A stretch of DNA of 64,000 nucleotides from Amoebidium appalachense (GCA_963693365.1 CAVNZM010000009.1:7254001-7318000); one strand, 5' to 3'; shown: positions 26,114 through 52,047, counted from the first letter of the stretch. Translations and numbers: made by a program. Notes: a model not told the origin generated them from the letters alone.

Positions 26114-27817
26114 TTGCTTCCGTATTATGTAGAATGATCAAGCTGTCTGCACAGTCGTTTTCGTCAGTCTGGCACCATCTTTTTTTAAAACGTATCGCAG
26201 TATATGAAGAATCCAAGTACATGTTATAGTGTAGGTTTCCGTTGGACAGCTTTCTCAAGCAGTGTATTCCTAGAATGAAAATTTAGAAGGCTTCTGATCC
26301 CTCCCCCCCCCCCCTCCCCCAAGGAAAAAAGAACATGGTGGTGAATGATAGAGAGGGTCCTGTGGGCCACCCCAAGCGTGCAATTGAAAAGGAAAATAAA
26401 ACAATGACCAGGTTTCCCCACGAGCGATAATTGGGAAACCGCTTCCCCGTGGTGACTCGACCTCCAGAGAAATGAAAGCACATTAAGAACTCTGAAGGAC
26501 GTGACACAAGAGCTTGAAAGAAGTCTCTGCTACAGGCTGAAGAGGAGCAGAGAGCGAGCTGTTGGTTTTGGTTAAGTTAAAATGGAGAAAAAATGCATGA
26601 AGGATAAATTGGAGCTGGCAAGGCTATTGTAGAGTACTTAGCATGCGCTAGTGTCTTTGGATGTTTTGTAGCTGGGCTTTGTGGGTTGGGAATCTCAAGA
26701 GCAAACTTGACAACGAGGGAGCCGGTGATCGTGGTAGAAAGTATTTTCGCACAAGGGTGTAGACCGTCAGTATCTGCCACATTTATAGGTTTCTCGCGCA
26801 CAACGTGTGTGCCACTGCCATTCTTCTCCCCTTATGTTGACGTTACAATTCTCTGTTCTGGCTGTGTTGATAGCGGGCAGCTTGCTACTAAAAAAATCGG
26901 GTCGCTACCTTCCTCTATCATGCTAGTTCGCTGAGCTAGTTCGCCAAAGCATGTTACGGTACATCTGAGGCCAAGCAAGTGGGTTACGTGCCGAAACACA
27001 AGTCTCTTAGCCTATTCTTTGTCTTTGCTTGTTGAAGCTTTCCCTTTCGGTCACTATCAGAACACGCACTTTCCTTTCTTCGTCTTGCTGCTTCGTTTCA
27101 CGTTTTTTTGTTCATTTTTCTTGGCGATGCCATCTGATCGCATGATGCCATCGCCAAAGTTCAGATGACCACGGACCACGCCCCCACCGCTCTGATAACT
27201 TGGCAGCGACTTTATACCTATGGTAATATCTAGATTTTGTAACCTTACACGGGGGTGTCTTTATACAGTTGATTTCTTATACCATGAATGGGATCACGAA
27301 ACTTTGTGACGAAAGCAACTTTGTAGCACGAAAAAGCGCGAAGGCCCCCAGCAGATCAGGAAAAGCGCACGTCCACTGCCCGTGCCAAACAGCGCTACGG
27401 TTTCTAATGAAGTTGATGTTTTCCATTTTGAGAGATGAGTATAGCATAGGGATTATAGCAGTATAAGCAGCTTGATGAGCAAGTTGTTGTTTCCCCCCTG
27501 TTTGCTGTTAAGTGGAATAAGCTCATATTTTGCGCTACACCTTCGTTACCAGGTTCACCACTTGAACGGTGTAAGATCTTGGTTACCTCTGCGAAGGGCC
27601 TGAAAGTGCTTGCATTCGATTGTACGCCTTTTCACGTTTGCATTTTTCAAACTCAGTTCAGCATAGTTGGGTTATACTTTTGGAAATTGCGTGAACACGT
27701 CATCATAAAGACCAACGAGGCTTGGAGTGGTCCAGTACTTGTTTGGTTAAATCAACCTACCTTTAGCGCGTAGAAACGAGGTGGATCTCATGAATCCACC
27801 ACATCTTCAGCCCGAAA
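26114..27817. other. Gap between PLAC8 gene and kinase gene
   Basis: Contains the PLAC8 3' UTR (an AATAAA at about 26393 is possible), a short C-rich run at 26301-26318 and unassigned sequence. An open stretch on the - strand (26577-26801) was examined and not accepted. No gene recognised. Confidence 0.5.
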
Positions 27818-41081
<13,264 letters not shown>

Positions 41082-41362
41082 TTGTTGCTGCATGCATGCA
41101 GATATACACAAACGGACACACTCTCTGAGGGGAGAGAGGAGGGGGGAAGGGGATATAAGTGAGTGACAATGAAAGAGAAGGGAGGAAAAGAGGGGGCAGG
41201 GAGGGGGAGGGGGGAAGGGGGGGGGAGAAAGAGAGAGAGTGGGAGAGGGAGAGCGAGAGGGGCTGAAGCACCAGGACACGTCCTAACACACACACCGGTC
41301 GGCACACATTGGAGCAGGCGAACCTAGCACCTTGCCTTGCTTGCCTGAGTTTCATCGTGCAT

Positions 41363-41460
41363 ACTTGTCCCGACATTTTGTGTACGTGTGTCTGTATATC
41401 GGTTTGTGCTTTTGTTAATGTCGGGACAAGTGTACGTGTGTCTGTGTATCGGTTTGTGCT
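41363..41460. repeat. 14-bp perfect inverted repeat with 31-bp direct repeats
   Basis: ACTTGTCCCGACAT (41363-41376) and ATGTCGGGACAAGT (41418-41431) are perfect inverses. TGTACGTGTGTCTG and TATCGGTTTGTGCTT follow each arm, so two units of about 50 bp are related in part directly and in part inverted. Confidence 0.85.
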
Positions 41461-41674
41461 TGTGTTTGTTTCTCTGGATTTGCTTTGTGTGTGCTCGCAT
41501 GTTCATGGCCCATTTCTATTCATCTGACTTCTTGGTGTTCGGGCCAGATGGAGTTGCATGTTCTTGTGCCTCCCAACCCCCAACCCGCCCACCCAAACCC
41601 CCATTTCGTCAGTGCATTTTATGCCCGGAGATGTGGAGTGAAAGGCTGACACCGTTTCCTCCCTACTTCTGTTG

Positions 41675-41677
<3 letters not shown>

Positions 41678-41741
<64 letters not shown>
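41678..41741 (+). repeat. (CA)n array
   Basis: About 63 bases of uninterrupted CA repeat in the region after the kinase. Confidence 0.95.
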
Positions 41742-41743
<2 letters not shown>

Positions 41744-42011
41744 GAAAGCGCCTTGTCCCGCCCACAGAGACGCGGTGCAGTGTTGAGAACGGGTGCCTCC
41801 AAGGAACGGAAGTGATGTTGACCGATAACCCCTCTTTCTCCCCGTTCCCCCCTCTCCCCCCTCCCCCTCCTCTCTTTCTGTCTCTCTCCCCCCCTCTCCC
41901 TCTTCCCCCTTGCCTCCCTCCATCCTTCTCTCACCTTCTCTCCCCCTCCTCCCATACTTCCTCTCTCTCCCGCCTGCCGCTTTAACACGTGATAATGGTG
42001 CGCGTGCGCAC

Positions 42012-42048
<37 letters not shown>

Positions 42049-42309
42049 ACACATTTTCAGCTGCACGTACAGTCATGGTATTTGGGATTGTGTGCGACTT
42101 TGTGCTTTTCATGCTGCTCTTTTGTGTTAACGTAGACACCCTGTTCTTAGCACAGCCCCCACTTAGATGATACTCGATAATACGTATCGAAAACAACCAA
42201 TACACATGATTCTAATTATAATCTATGTCATGAAAAATGGGCATGCAAACTTGCACAAGCGTGCGCGCGCGCGCGTGCACACACACACACACACACACAC
42301 ACACACCGT

Positions 42310-42346
<37 letters not shown>

Positions 42347-43125
42347 TCTCGCTTGTATGCTACCATGCAGTGCATTTTTTGTGTCAACATAGGACGAACC
42401 ATAGGATGTTGAGAATGAAAGAAAACCCGTTATTCTATTCCCGGCCTTAACAAAGCTTAGTAACTACAGTGGTAGTAATGGTAAATATTTATGTTCCACT
42501 TTTCTTTTTTTCATTATTTATGTTCTTTTGTTGTTCTTGTACGGGTTCTATCCCAAAAGCCCCGAAATTAAGCAACAATATTTAAAACAAAATCAGCACA
42601 GAAATGCAAGGTTATGTATATGCCCCGCCGCATGTGTGCATTTAAGCTTAAAAACTTCATTTTATTGTTTTAATGCTCCTTTACTGTCTGTGACAGCATA
42701 TATACATTGAATGCAAATAGTCCTGCATAACACCAAATTCTCTGGTTTTTCTGATTATGGATCCCACCACCCAATGCGTCTCCCTTTTTTTTTTTTTTTT
42801 TTTTTTTTTCCCTTTTCTGCCCCTTTCGCCGGACAGTGGGAATGGTAGTGGTGGTGAGTCACGTGCGCTCACCGGTTGGTAGCGCGGTGTTCCCCCCGGG
42901 GGAGGGGGGGGGGGGGGGGGGGGGGGATGGATCTCATAGTGAAGCTGGCGCCCATGAAGTGGCACTGAGAAACTTGGCAATGCGGTTACGGTGGAATCAC
43001 ATACCGCCACCTCCGTGTCGATGCAGACACGAACTCCTACTTGCTTAACAAGGCCACACATTATCCTAATTTATTCAAAAGCACTCGAGTGCTTGCATGT
43101 TTTTTTTTGGCGCCACCTCATGATT

Positions 43126-43353
<228 letters not shown>

Positions 43354-43968
43354 GCTTTCCCCCCTTCCCCTGTCCCTAGCTCCATTTACCCGAACCCTAT
43401 TTCAAAAAAGGAAAAAACTATGAAAACTTTTTGCTTCAGATGATGAGAGCGCCTCTCTCATACTCACATACACAAGCAATTCGCATTAACGACTATGATT
43501 GAAGCTGATATTAGTGTACCTTACCTGCTCATGCAAAACACATATCATCCACAGTTATCATCATGATGTCAGCCTATATCTGGGTTAAATGATATTTTTA
43601 TAAAACCGTTGAAAAAAAGGAATATGCCATGGCCAGCACGTTGATAATTTAAGGAATTTATGTACGAGTGGAAAGCCGGGTGCTCGGGGGTTCAAACGCT
43701 GCCAGCTCGAGGCACAGAAACCAGTCCCAAAAGGGCACTGAGGCTTCCGGGCCATGCTGGGCCCCACCCACAATAGTGCACAGCTGCTGTTCTTTCTTTC
43801 TCTTGTTCTCCCCCTCCCCCCCACCCCCACCCCCACCTCCCCCCCCAAAAAGGAAAGAATAAAAAAAAGAAAGAAAAGGAAAGAAAGAAAGAAAGAAAAG
43901 AAGGGTCTGTCACAGGGTCGCTGAGGGGGAGGGGGCAGGGGAAGAGGAGGGGGGGGGGGGGAGAGAGA

Positions 43969-44013
<45 letters not shown>

Positions 44014-45130
44014 GGGGGGGAGGATTGGCCAGAGGGGAGCGGGAGTGGAAGGACTCAAGCACACGGTGACAGACATGGAAAGGCATGCCATGAATAATAA
44101 TAAAAAAGGGGAAAAAAGAAAAAAAGAAAAGAAGGGTCGCTGAGGGGGAGGGGGAGGGATGGGGGGGTTGGCGGAGGAGAGGGGGCGGAGGGGGGGGAGG
44201 GGGGGAGGGGGGAGGGGGGGGGGTTTGGGCGGGGGGGGGGGGGGGGGGGGGGGGGGAGGAGGGGGGAGGGGGAGAGGGGAAGAAGGGAGCTACATCATGA
44301 CAGACATGGAAGGGCATGCCACGAACACAGATTGGCAGACTCCCCAGATCCTGGAAGAGCATGCATCTAGCACCGATTCGGAAACATGGGGTGGAAATGA
44401 GGAGAGCCACCACCTGACGTGTATCCTTCTGGCAGCACCAACAAACTCCTTCTTTAGATATCTACCAACACTCAACACCTGGCCATGGCCAGCTACCAGT
44501 AGGAGAAAATAAAGAAGACATGCCAAAAAAGAGACAACACCATAGCCTCCCCCCCCCCCCCCCCCTCCCCCCCCCCCCCCCCTGTCTCCCCCAAACCCCA
44601 CTTACCCACCCACCCAACCACCTACCCACCCATCCACCACCAAAATTACCCGCACCTAGGCTGTGCGTTTTGGGCCGGATGTGAAGTAGGGCTGGTTTGT
44701 CAGCACAACAACGGAAATTTTTGAAGGCCATGGCCATGGCCATTGAGATGAAACTTTCGCTATGATAAACATTGTGCTTGTCCTGGCTAAGCTACACCGG
44801 GCGTGATGTACAGAGTTCTAGTGGTCAATGTGCACTTATAGCCCTTAGCAACTCTGCTTGGCCTAGGTGGACATGGCATCTCGAGTGCATTTGAAATACA
44901 ATAAGGACATAATGGCGGGATCAGCTGCATAAAACATCCATCCAAACTTGTCACAGTGTTCTTGTGCATGCAAAAACAAGAACAAGCTAACTTCACAAAG
45001 GGATGTATGCCCGGAACGGTTGTTGCGGGCGTCTCTTTCGTTTTTTCCTGGCAGTGTGTGCTACTACACCTCACTTTTGGAATGTTCTTCGAGTTGAACA
45101 AAATTTGACTTGAATGAGGGCATAATCATG

Positions 45131-45186
45131 GTGGAATATGATGTCAACACTTTCGTTGGTGGAATATGATGTCAACACTTTCGTTG
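45131..45186 (+). repeat. Perfect 28-bp tandem duplication
   Basis: GTGGAATATGATGTCAACAC plus TTTCGTTG occurs at 45131 and again at 45159 without a change. Confidence 0.92.
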
Positions 45187-45240
45187 ATCAGTTACATTTA
45201 TTTTGTTCTTATTATTACATCTTACTTCCGAGTCACTGTC

Positions 45241-45406
45241 AGCTGCCACTAGCCTTTTTATTTTTAGAAGAAAAATGAAATCTTGAAGTCTGCTAGAGAG
45301 CACAGTTACTATGCAAGACTCTTAGCTGCCACTAGAGTTTTTATTTTTAGAAGAAAAATGAAATCTTGAAGTCTGCTAGAGAGCACAGTTACTATGCAAG
45401 ACTCTT
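45241..45406 (+). repeat. 83-bp tandem duplication
   Basis: AGCTGCCACTAG begins at 45241 and 45324. The two units differ only at two bases after that motif, so this is a very recent duplication about 55 bases from the 28-bp one. Confidence 0.92.
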
Positions 45407-45729
45407 AAGACATAGCAGGTTGTGCATGTATGACGCCACGTGACATCGTGCACGTGCACTTGTTGGTGTGGCACAGTGCCGGTGGCGGAACTTTGTGCCC
45501 GCCGGCCGGCCGGCCACTGGGCTAGGCGACAAAACCTCACCCAAATACCCAAACCTAAACCCAGATTCCTAGATTTAATATTAGTATTGACGGTCGATTG
45601 GATACTGAAATATTGCGTTTCAATCTGCTACCAATCATCGGCCAGCACCATCAAGCACCTTTGGTAGCACATCTTTTCCAAATATGGCAGGTAACTTGGG
45701 TTTCACGGTCCAAAATCTGGGTTTGGGAT

Positions 45730-45767
45730 AGGGGGGGGGGGGGGGGGGATAGGAGAGGTACGGTCAT

Positions 45768-45816
<49 letters not shown>
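45730..45816 (+). repeat. Two poly(G) runs
   Basis: About 19 G at 45730-45748 and about 47 G at 45770-45816, inside a region with repeated CCCAAACC / GGTTTGGG words. Confidence 0.9.
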
Positions 45817-45817
<1 letters not shown>

Positions 45818-46241
45818 CTTCCAGATTCCCAAACCCTGCCAAACCCAAATCTTCAGCGACAACAAGAAGAAGCAAGAAAACGCCAAGAACTAAGATTTAA
45901 GCATATTTCTGGTACATTTTCGGCTGAAAAATAATGTCTTATTACGCAACATAAATATTTGTATGTTTTATAATGATTTATTATGGTATACATTTTTTGT
46001 TTCTTAATAATACATGGGCGTGCAGTGCGAAGCGGCGGTCATGCCGCATGCGTGACATCTGGGTTTAAAATCTAGGTTTGGGTTTGGGCACGGTATATGT
46101 AGCCGTCCACTATGGTGCTTGCGAGCAGAAGTGGCTCCCCAATGAAAACCCTCCAATTCAGAGTAGTCTTACATTGTGCCAGTAGCCGCGCGGCGCCCGC
46201 GGCCGCGGCCGGCGCGCTGCCACGGTGGCGGTGGCTCATAC

Positions 46242-47116
46242 TGGACCTGTGTGATCAGCCCGCTGCCCGGGCCAGATGTCGATGGGCCCGGCGGCGCCTC
46301 CGCCCAGCCTGTCGGCAGGACAGATGCGTGAGCCACGGGCCGGTCAAGCTCGGCGACCCAGCCGGGCCTGTCACATTTTCGGGAACATTTTTTCTATTTT
46401 CAGCTTTTCTTTTGTCTCAGTTTTTTCAGTTTTTTTCTCAGCATCTTTCGAAGTGGGCGAGAAATTAGTAGAAAATGTGGCCACCCTCAGAAGAAGAGCT
46501 TGTAATACATGCTGTTTATAACATCAGCTGCTCAATCATGTTTGCTGTTGTTGGAAGGGTTTGTTACGGCTCTGGTAAATGCCGGCTATAACATGGCTTT
46601 ACAGAACTCTCAGGCCTTGGTTTCCATAGCTAGGGCCGCTTGGGTGTCTGAAGAGTTTGGTGGGACTGTGGTTTCTGACGGGTTTGAGGTTCCCACACGT
46701 TTTTTAATAATGAGCGCAATGCAGGCAGAAATCACTTTCCATCCTATACAACATCTAAATGGCACGAAGCTGGGGTGCAGTGTACTGAGGCTGACTCATG
46801 TTTGCGGTGTCGTGTTATTTGGAAAAACGGGCGATGCAAACTGACCTCAACCGCCAGCGTCGCTGCTTTATGAAGGCTGCGTGAACTCTGCCGCCATAAA
46901 CAGCCAATCAATGTTAAGCGCGCAAAAACTTTTAGCCAATCAGCGTTAATTGGCGACGAACCCTGACGGGATGGAAATCGACACCTCATTTTATGGCCGA
47001 CAGGCTCGTCGGGCCCGGCCAGGTCTAATCACACAGATCGTTGAACTGATACGAGGAATTTGACCGCATACCAACGGCCGACGAGCCCCCGGCGGCGAGC
47101 TGATCACACAGGTCCA
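46242..47116. repeat. GC-rich segment bounded by an 18-bp inverted repeat
   Basis: TGGACCTGTGTGATCAGC (46242-46259) is the exact inverse of GCTGATCACACAGGTCCA (47099-47116). A third related word (CTAATCACACAGATCG) lies at 47026, and CTGTCGG words recur nearby. It could be a decayed transposon with inverted ends or a promoter with repeated sites. No open frame inside looks coding. Confidence 0.5.
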
Positions 47117-48276
47117 CTCGGAGTCACGGGCCTGGCCCGGATCTTGTGGTCACCAGTGTACGATGTCTGTCAGTGCCCGAGTTCCATGGCTCACTGACAC
47201 CCCCTTGCTCTAAGGAGACACACTTTTATGATGACGTGGAGTAAGACAATCAACTATTCAGTGAAAAATATTAATAAAGAAGATAATTCCAGCTGAATTA
47301 GAACCATTTTTTGGTATAATCAAAATAACTTGACAGGCTAATGATGGTTTCTTGTGGTAGCTCGCACAATGGTGTTCAAGAATTTCGGTGGCTAGCTTGG
47401 ACCCCAGCACAACTTTTTGTACATGTAGTCCCTGAAAAGTTTTTTTCTACAATCAGTTTGAGGTTAAGTATGGAATAGAACTTAAAACCAAACGTTATAC
47501 CAGTTCAACTCAACATTTATTTCATTAATTTATGATTAAGCTAATATTAATGAATCTAAATCTTGTTTTCCGCGTACTTTTAGTTATCTGTGATAGTGAT
47601 TGGAAATTTATATAACTTATCGCCTCGCAATTTTCGGCGAGCTGGAGGGAATTCAGCCGCAACTTTTCAACGTCAAGTGACTCAAGTCGATTTGACGATA
47701 AGTTTCAGCCAATCACAGCTATGGCAACTAGGTGTTCGATATTTTTATTGCCATTACCACACCATGTGAAAGCCACGCACCTACGTAATCAAAAACGTTT
47801 AAGATAAATTATAAATATTTAACGGTTGCTTTTTAAATATTCGGGAACTACATTTGAGCGCTAATTACAGGAGCTCAATAAATACCAGGATCTATCTGCT
47901 TGGTCAATGCTCTTTCGTGATAAATAACGAATCAGACGCAAACGTTTCACCATTTCTTGAAAGCGTGCAGATGAGGATATCGATAACTACCACAGAAGGT
48001 TACCCATTGAAGTGATTGAACTAGGAGCTTTAGCTAAAAAAAGAACAAGTTTAGTAAAATGCTTCATGTATTTTCACAAAATAAACCAAATTAAAATTAT
48101 TATCGCATGAAGAAAACTTGCTACAAAATTTATAGAGACAAGCTCACCGTCTAAAACCAACTTGCATCAGGAGAAGTTATGAGAAACGTACCAATTTACC
48201 CTATTTCTCTTGCATTCCTTTTCTGATTCGACAACGCCATGTTCCGAAGATAAGGCAGATAAATGATTTTCCACAG

Positions 48277-48283
48277 TGATTGG
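48277..48283 (-). promoter_or_regulatory. Inverted CCAAT box
   Basis: TGATTGG, about 70 bases upstream of the TATA box of the gene at 48462; this is normal CCAAT spacing. Confidence 0.5.
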
Positions 48284-48349
48284 TTGTATAACCGATGACT
48301 TATCTTTCATTCGATAATTGTCACGAATCGGTGTAGCCATAAAGAGGGA

Positions 48350-48357
48350 TATATAAA
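48350..48357 (+). promoter_or_regulatory. TATA box of the PNRC-like gene
   Basis: TATATAAA, 105 bases upstream of the ATG at 48462. Confidence 0.65.
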
Positions 48358-48461
48358 CGAGGCCAATGTAGTGTACTTACCCAGATGAATGACGAATTCT
48401 TAGTTTGCCGATTAGTAAAGGTCCTTTGTCTCTTGTTTGCTTTTCATTTTATACATCAAAC

Positions 48462-48821
48462 ATGTCTACGCAAGTATGTCAGTCCACCCCACGCCGGAGT
48501 CCCAAGGGCAATGGTCGGCGGTCACCAAATGTTACGCCGAACCAGCGCAAACAACGCTCTCCTCGCGCTGATTTCCACGTCGAAAGACGCCAACGTTTTG
48601 AGTCTTCCTCGTCTGACTCTGGCGAGGATTCTGAAAATTGTTACGAAAGTGGTTCTCATGCTACGTGTGCCCCTGAACCTAGCGCCCTCCCTCCTCCTCC
48701 CGTGGAGTGGCTTGGTATTCCTCTCTACGCACCTCGTCCTGCTCACTGTGTTGCGGAGGAGGCGGGTGTTCATCTCCGAGCTCTTCTGGGTTTGGAGCGT
48801 CCCATGATGGCTTGTGCCTAA
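48462..48821 (+). CDS. Small PNRC/Edc1-like protein, candidate mRNA-decapping enhancer
   Basis: One exon, 119 residues. The start is the ATG at 48462, downstream of a CCAAT-TATA pair; an upstream start in the same frame (48405) is less likely. The N-terminal half is basic and rich in SP/TP sites (TPRRSPKGNGRRSPNVTP, KQRSPRADF). A serine/acidic patch follows (ESSSSDSGEDSENCYES), then EPSALPPPPVEWLG. A short LPxPPxxW-like motif at the end of a disordered protein is the hallmark of PNRC and yeast Edc1/Edc2, which bind the EVH1 domain of Dcp1 and stimulate decapping. The sequence shows the motif and the context; the function is inference. The last 35 residues (IPLYAPRPAHC to MMACA) are not typical. 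It could also be an unrelated disordered protein. Confidence 0.6.
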   Translation: MSTQVCQSTPRRSPKGNGRRSPNVTPNQRKQRSPRADFHVERRQRFESSSSDSGEDSENCYESGSHATCAPEPSALPPPPVEWLGIPLYAPRPAHCVAEEAGVHLRALLGLERPMMACA

Positions 48822-49808
48822 ACGACAACTTCTGAAGTTTTCCAACGAATGCTGTACAGCTTTGCTGACGACTTCTGCTTCCTGGTGAGCGATCTTTGAC
48901 GACGTGCTGGTTGAGACGAATCGAAAATGTTGTGAATATGTCGTGTACTTGTTCTGTAATACCTTTTTTTGTTTGCGACGCGCGCGAGTTGGGTGTTTTT
49001 TTGCGGCCGGCGATGAGTGTACGGGGCTACGGTTTGATTGCTCCACGTTTTATAGAAAGTGGAACGAACCATATGCTTCCAGAATTTGCCATGTTCACCC
49101 AAGAGTACCAAATGATGCTCCTGTTCGCAAAGAGCTCCTGAAACGCGATTGAGACAAGCAGTTGCTTGGCGGAACAACCGACGGGGAAATATTTTTGCTC
49201 TTCGTTCGGCTTTTGTCACAGCAAGAAACCTGCTATCTGCGAGTCTTCGAGTCAACTCTGATACACCTGTTTTGTACTCCTTGGCAAGCCAATTGTGTGC
49301 TTGTCGGCTGCGTTTTGCGGCCGCCGTGGAGTAACCACGGCTATTTAGCTTTTTTCAAAGCTAATACTTCTCAAAGAGTTATCATACATCCAGGACGGAA
49401 CCCGGTTGGTTCCTTATTAGGTGGAGCAAATCTTTTGTTGTGTTTTCTGCCAACGAGTCAACTCTGATATAGAGAGCCCCTGATATGTGCTTCTTGGGCC
49501 ACTGTTGGCTTTCGCCTGTTGGCTATCTTGTGTGGCTACGTTTAGCGAGTTTAGCTTCATTGGTGAGTAAACCGTGACCCCGCAACTTTTTTTTTCGTTT
49601 CCCTCCCAAGCATGCTGTGGTACGCTTGTTCGAAATACGACCTTGCAAGTGAACTCACTACAGCTGTCCACTTTCAACTTAGAACATCGCAATGGATCTT
49701 TATGCTCCTGCCCTATAATAGTTGGTGGGCTCTGCTTGATGCATCTCGGTGGCACAGTCTGCTTGATGCATTTTCGGTGCTGTGCCAGTTGGCTGTCTTC
49801 CATAAGCT

Positions 49809-49909
49809 TCTCCCATGCAAATGCAACTTCAACATCCAGGGTACGCACACGACGATCTCCTTGTTCAGGAATTTTACCCTGGATGTTGAAGTTGCATTTG
49901 CATGGGAGA
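49809..49909. repeat. Perfect 35-bp inverted repeat, 31-base loop
   Basis: The left arm is 49809-49843 (starts TCTCCCATGCAAATGCAAC) and the right arm 49875-49909 (ends CATTTGCATGGGAGA). All 35 positions pair, so the transcript of either strand would fold into a long hairpin. Confidence 0.9.
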
Positions 49910-51568
49910 TAGCCAAGGCCGAGTAGAGTTTGGCTTATGTGAGCCCCACACAAGGCTGATGCATACGGCCTTGGTGTGAAAACATCGGTGATCATGATGA
50001 GTGCTGGGGCGAGCATGTGTGGGTGGAAGGGGGATTCCGTAAAAGCCTGTGTAGGTGGAAGGAGGATTTGCTTACGGTTGTGTAGAGATCTTTGCATTAA
50101 TTCGATTGGTTTTTTGGGCTGCGAATTTGTTGGATCGTGATCATGATCAAGAACACACTGATCTGGACGATTGAGAATGAAATGATGGGGCACATGCAGG
50201 GACGCACACAGCGGCTATCATTTGAGATTTCTGATAATATTAGCTCAGATCTCTTCTTAGCCTATATTCCTGTATTAGCTTAGCTGAATTAATTAATATA
50301 GCTTATGGGCTATGGGGTACTCAGTGCTGGAGGCTGGTGTTTTATTCAGTTTGGTGTGGGCACCATGGCCAAACCGTTAAAAGTACTGTTTGGCAAAAAA
50401 TTACGAAAACAAAATGTTGAATGGCCGATATTACGATCTAAATAAAAGCCATTATGAAAAAGATGAGGGATGTAATGCGGAGGTACCTGCCAAAGCATTT
50501 TTCTTTTTCCCTCCTTCTCCCAGAACGTCCGTGCGTGCGTGTGTGTGTAAGTATACGTGCACGTGTGTGTTTTGTACACGTGTGAATGCCTTTGCGCGCT
50601 GTACACACATGTTTCGCCAGAGATATTTGACTTCTTCTTTCTTTTTGTGTGTGTGTTTTGCGCGTGTGTGTGCCTTTGTGCATAGAGAAATTTGACTTCT
50701 TCTTTTTTTTCTCTTGTGGGGTGTGTGCATTGAAGTGGTGGTGATGGTGTGTTTTGCGCGTGCGTGCGTGCCTGCCTGCGCGCACGCACGTGTTGCTGTT
50801 TGTGTGTGTATGTGCGTGCACACGCGCGTGTGTGTACTTGTGCAATATGTATATGGGCGTGTGTCACGGTGTATGTGTGTGTGCGCGCGCTCACGCGCAT
50901 GTGTGTGTGTGTGTGTGGTGTTTATGTGTGTATGTGTGTGTGTGTTGGGGGGGAAGGGAGGGGGGGGAGGGGGGGGGGAGAGGAGGAGGAGGCTAGGGGG
51001 CAATTTAGGGGGGTTGTGCAAAGCCCATGATATCGATCATCAACTCGTAATGAGATACAAGCCGTTTAGAGGGATTTTAACTACATCTTACCCTTCTTTC
51101 TTTTTCTTTTTTTGTTGCCAATGAAGCAATGATGTGTGCTCTCGGTGGTGGTGGTGGTTTTTGGGGGGGAGGGGAGGGGGGGGGGGAGGGAGGGAGGGAG
51201 GGAGGGGAAGGGGGAGGAGAGGGGGGGCGAGGGGGGGGGAGGAGAGAGAGAGAAAGAGAGACAGAGAGAGAAAGTGAGAACGTTACAGAGAGAGAAAGAG
51301 AGAAAGTTACTTTTGTGTGCGCACGTGTGCGCGCGTGTGTGTAGGTGTGTATTTGTTGTTTTCTTGAGGGGGGGGGGGACATGCCGGCCGATGATACACA
51401 CATTAGACATATTGGGCGTTATAGGCATTAAAATCCACAGTTCTTTTGCCCAACGTCATCATAAGAGACCAGGGGCTGCGTGATTTTAAAGTTAAGCATA
51501 ATATTTTTACCTACTACCTATAAACCATGATGATAGGACACTAACAACATAACAACATTATAGCTTTT

Positions 51569-51666
51569 ACCATATATGATAGTTACGTTTGGCCATTTAG
51601 TCTTTAAAGGGGAGAGTACCATATATGATAGTTACTTTTGGCCATTTAGTCCTCAAAGGGGAGAGC
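51569..51666 (+). repeat. 49-bp tandem duplication
   Basis: ACCATATATGATAGTTAC begins at 51569 and 51618. Both units continue TTTGGCCATTTAGTC and AAAGGGGAGAG with few changes. Confidence 0.9.
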
Positions 51667-51982
51667 TAAGTCGTTAGTAAGTTAAACAGCAGGTATGATA
51701 TCAATAACTCGCACTCGAAATCACAAGACTCCGCAGCGCCTAATTTAGCGGACGTCGACTAGAATGCCTCTATATGTCAAGAGTGTCACAAAAACATAAA
51801 ACCACATGTGCCGTGTCACTGCAATTGCAATACTAGCTCAGAAACTCTAAAAAATTATCTAATGTATCTCGTGCACGCGAGAGAACGGGGATTGCCAAAT
51901 TCAAATTATATCGACCCAGCATATATATTAGCGGTTACATTTACAAGTTGCTAAATTAGACGGGATGATCACACATCCGCTT

Positions 51983-51983
<1 letters not shown>

Positions 51984-52047
<64 letters not shown>

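Noticed and set aside
26577-26801. Open frame on the - strand and its counterpart on +
   Set aside because: No motif, no splice partner and no start context; composition alone does not support a gene.
42681-43061. Open frame on - reading VGVRVCIDTEVAVCDSTV
   Set aside because: Examined as an exon; borders a poly(C/G) run, has no consistent splice sites and matches nothing known.
43670-43720. tRNA-like B box (GGTTCAAAC) near 43691
   Set aside because: No matching A box or cloverleaf could be drawn at the right distance.
44289-44512. Open frame starting MTDMEGHATNTDWQTPQ, tested as a kinase C-terminal exon
   Set aside because: No SARAH-like helix pattern, and a related word also occurs at 44071 in non-coding G-rich sequence, so it looks like a local repeat.
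49417-50193. 258-codon open frame on the - strand
   Set aside because: It spans both arms of the perfect inverted repeat, resembles no family I know, and has no promoter or splice context; chance openness is more likely.
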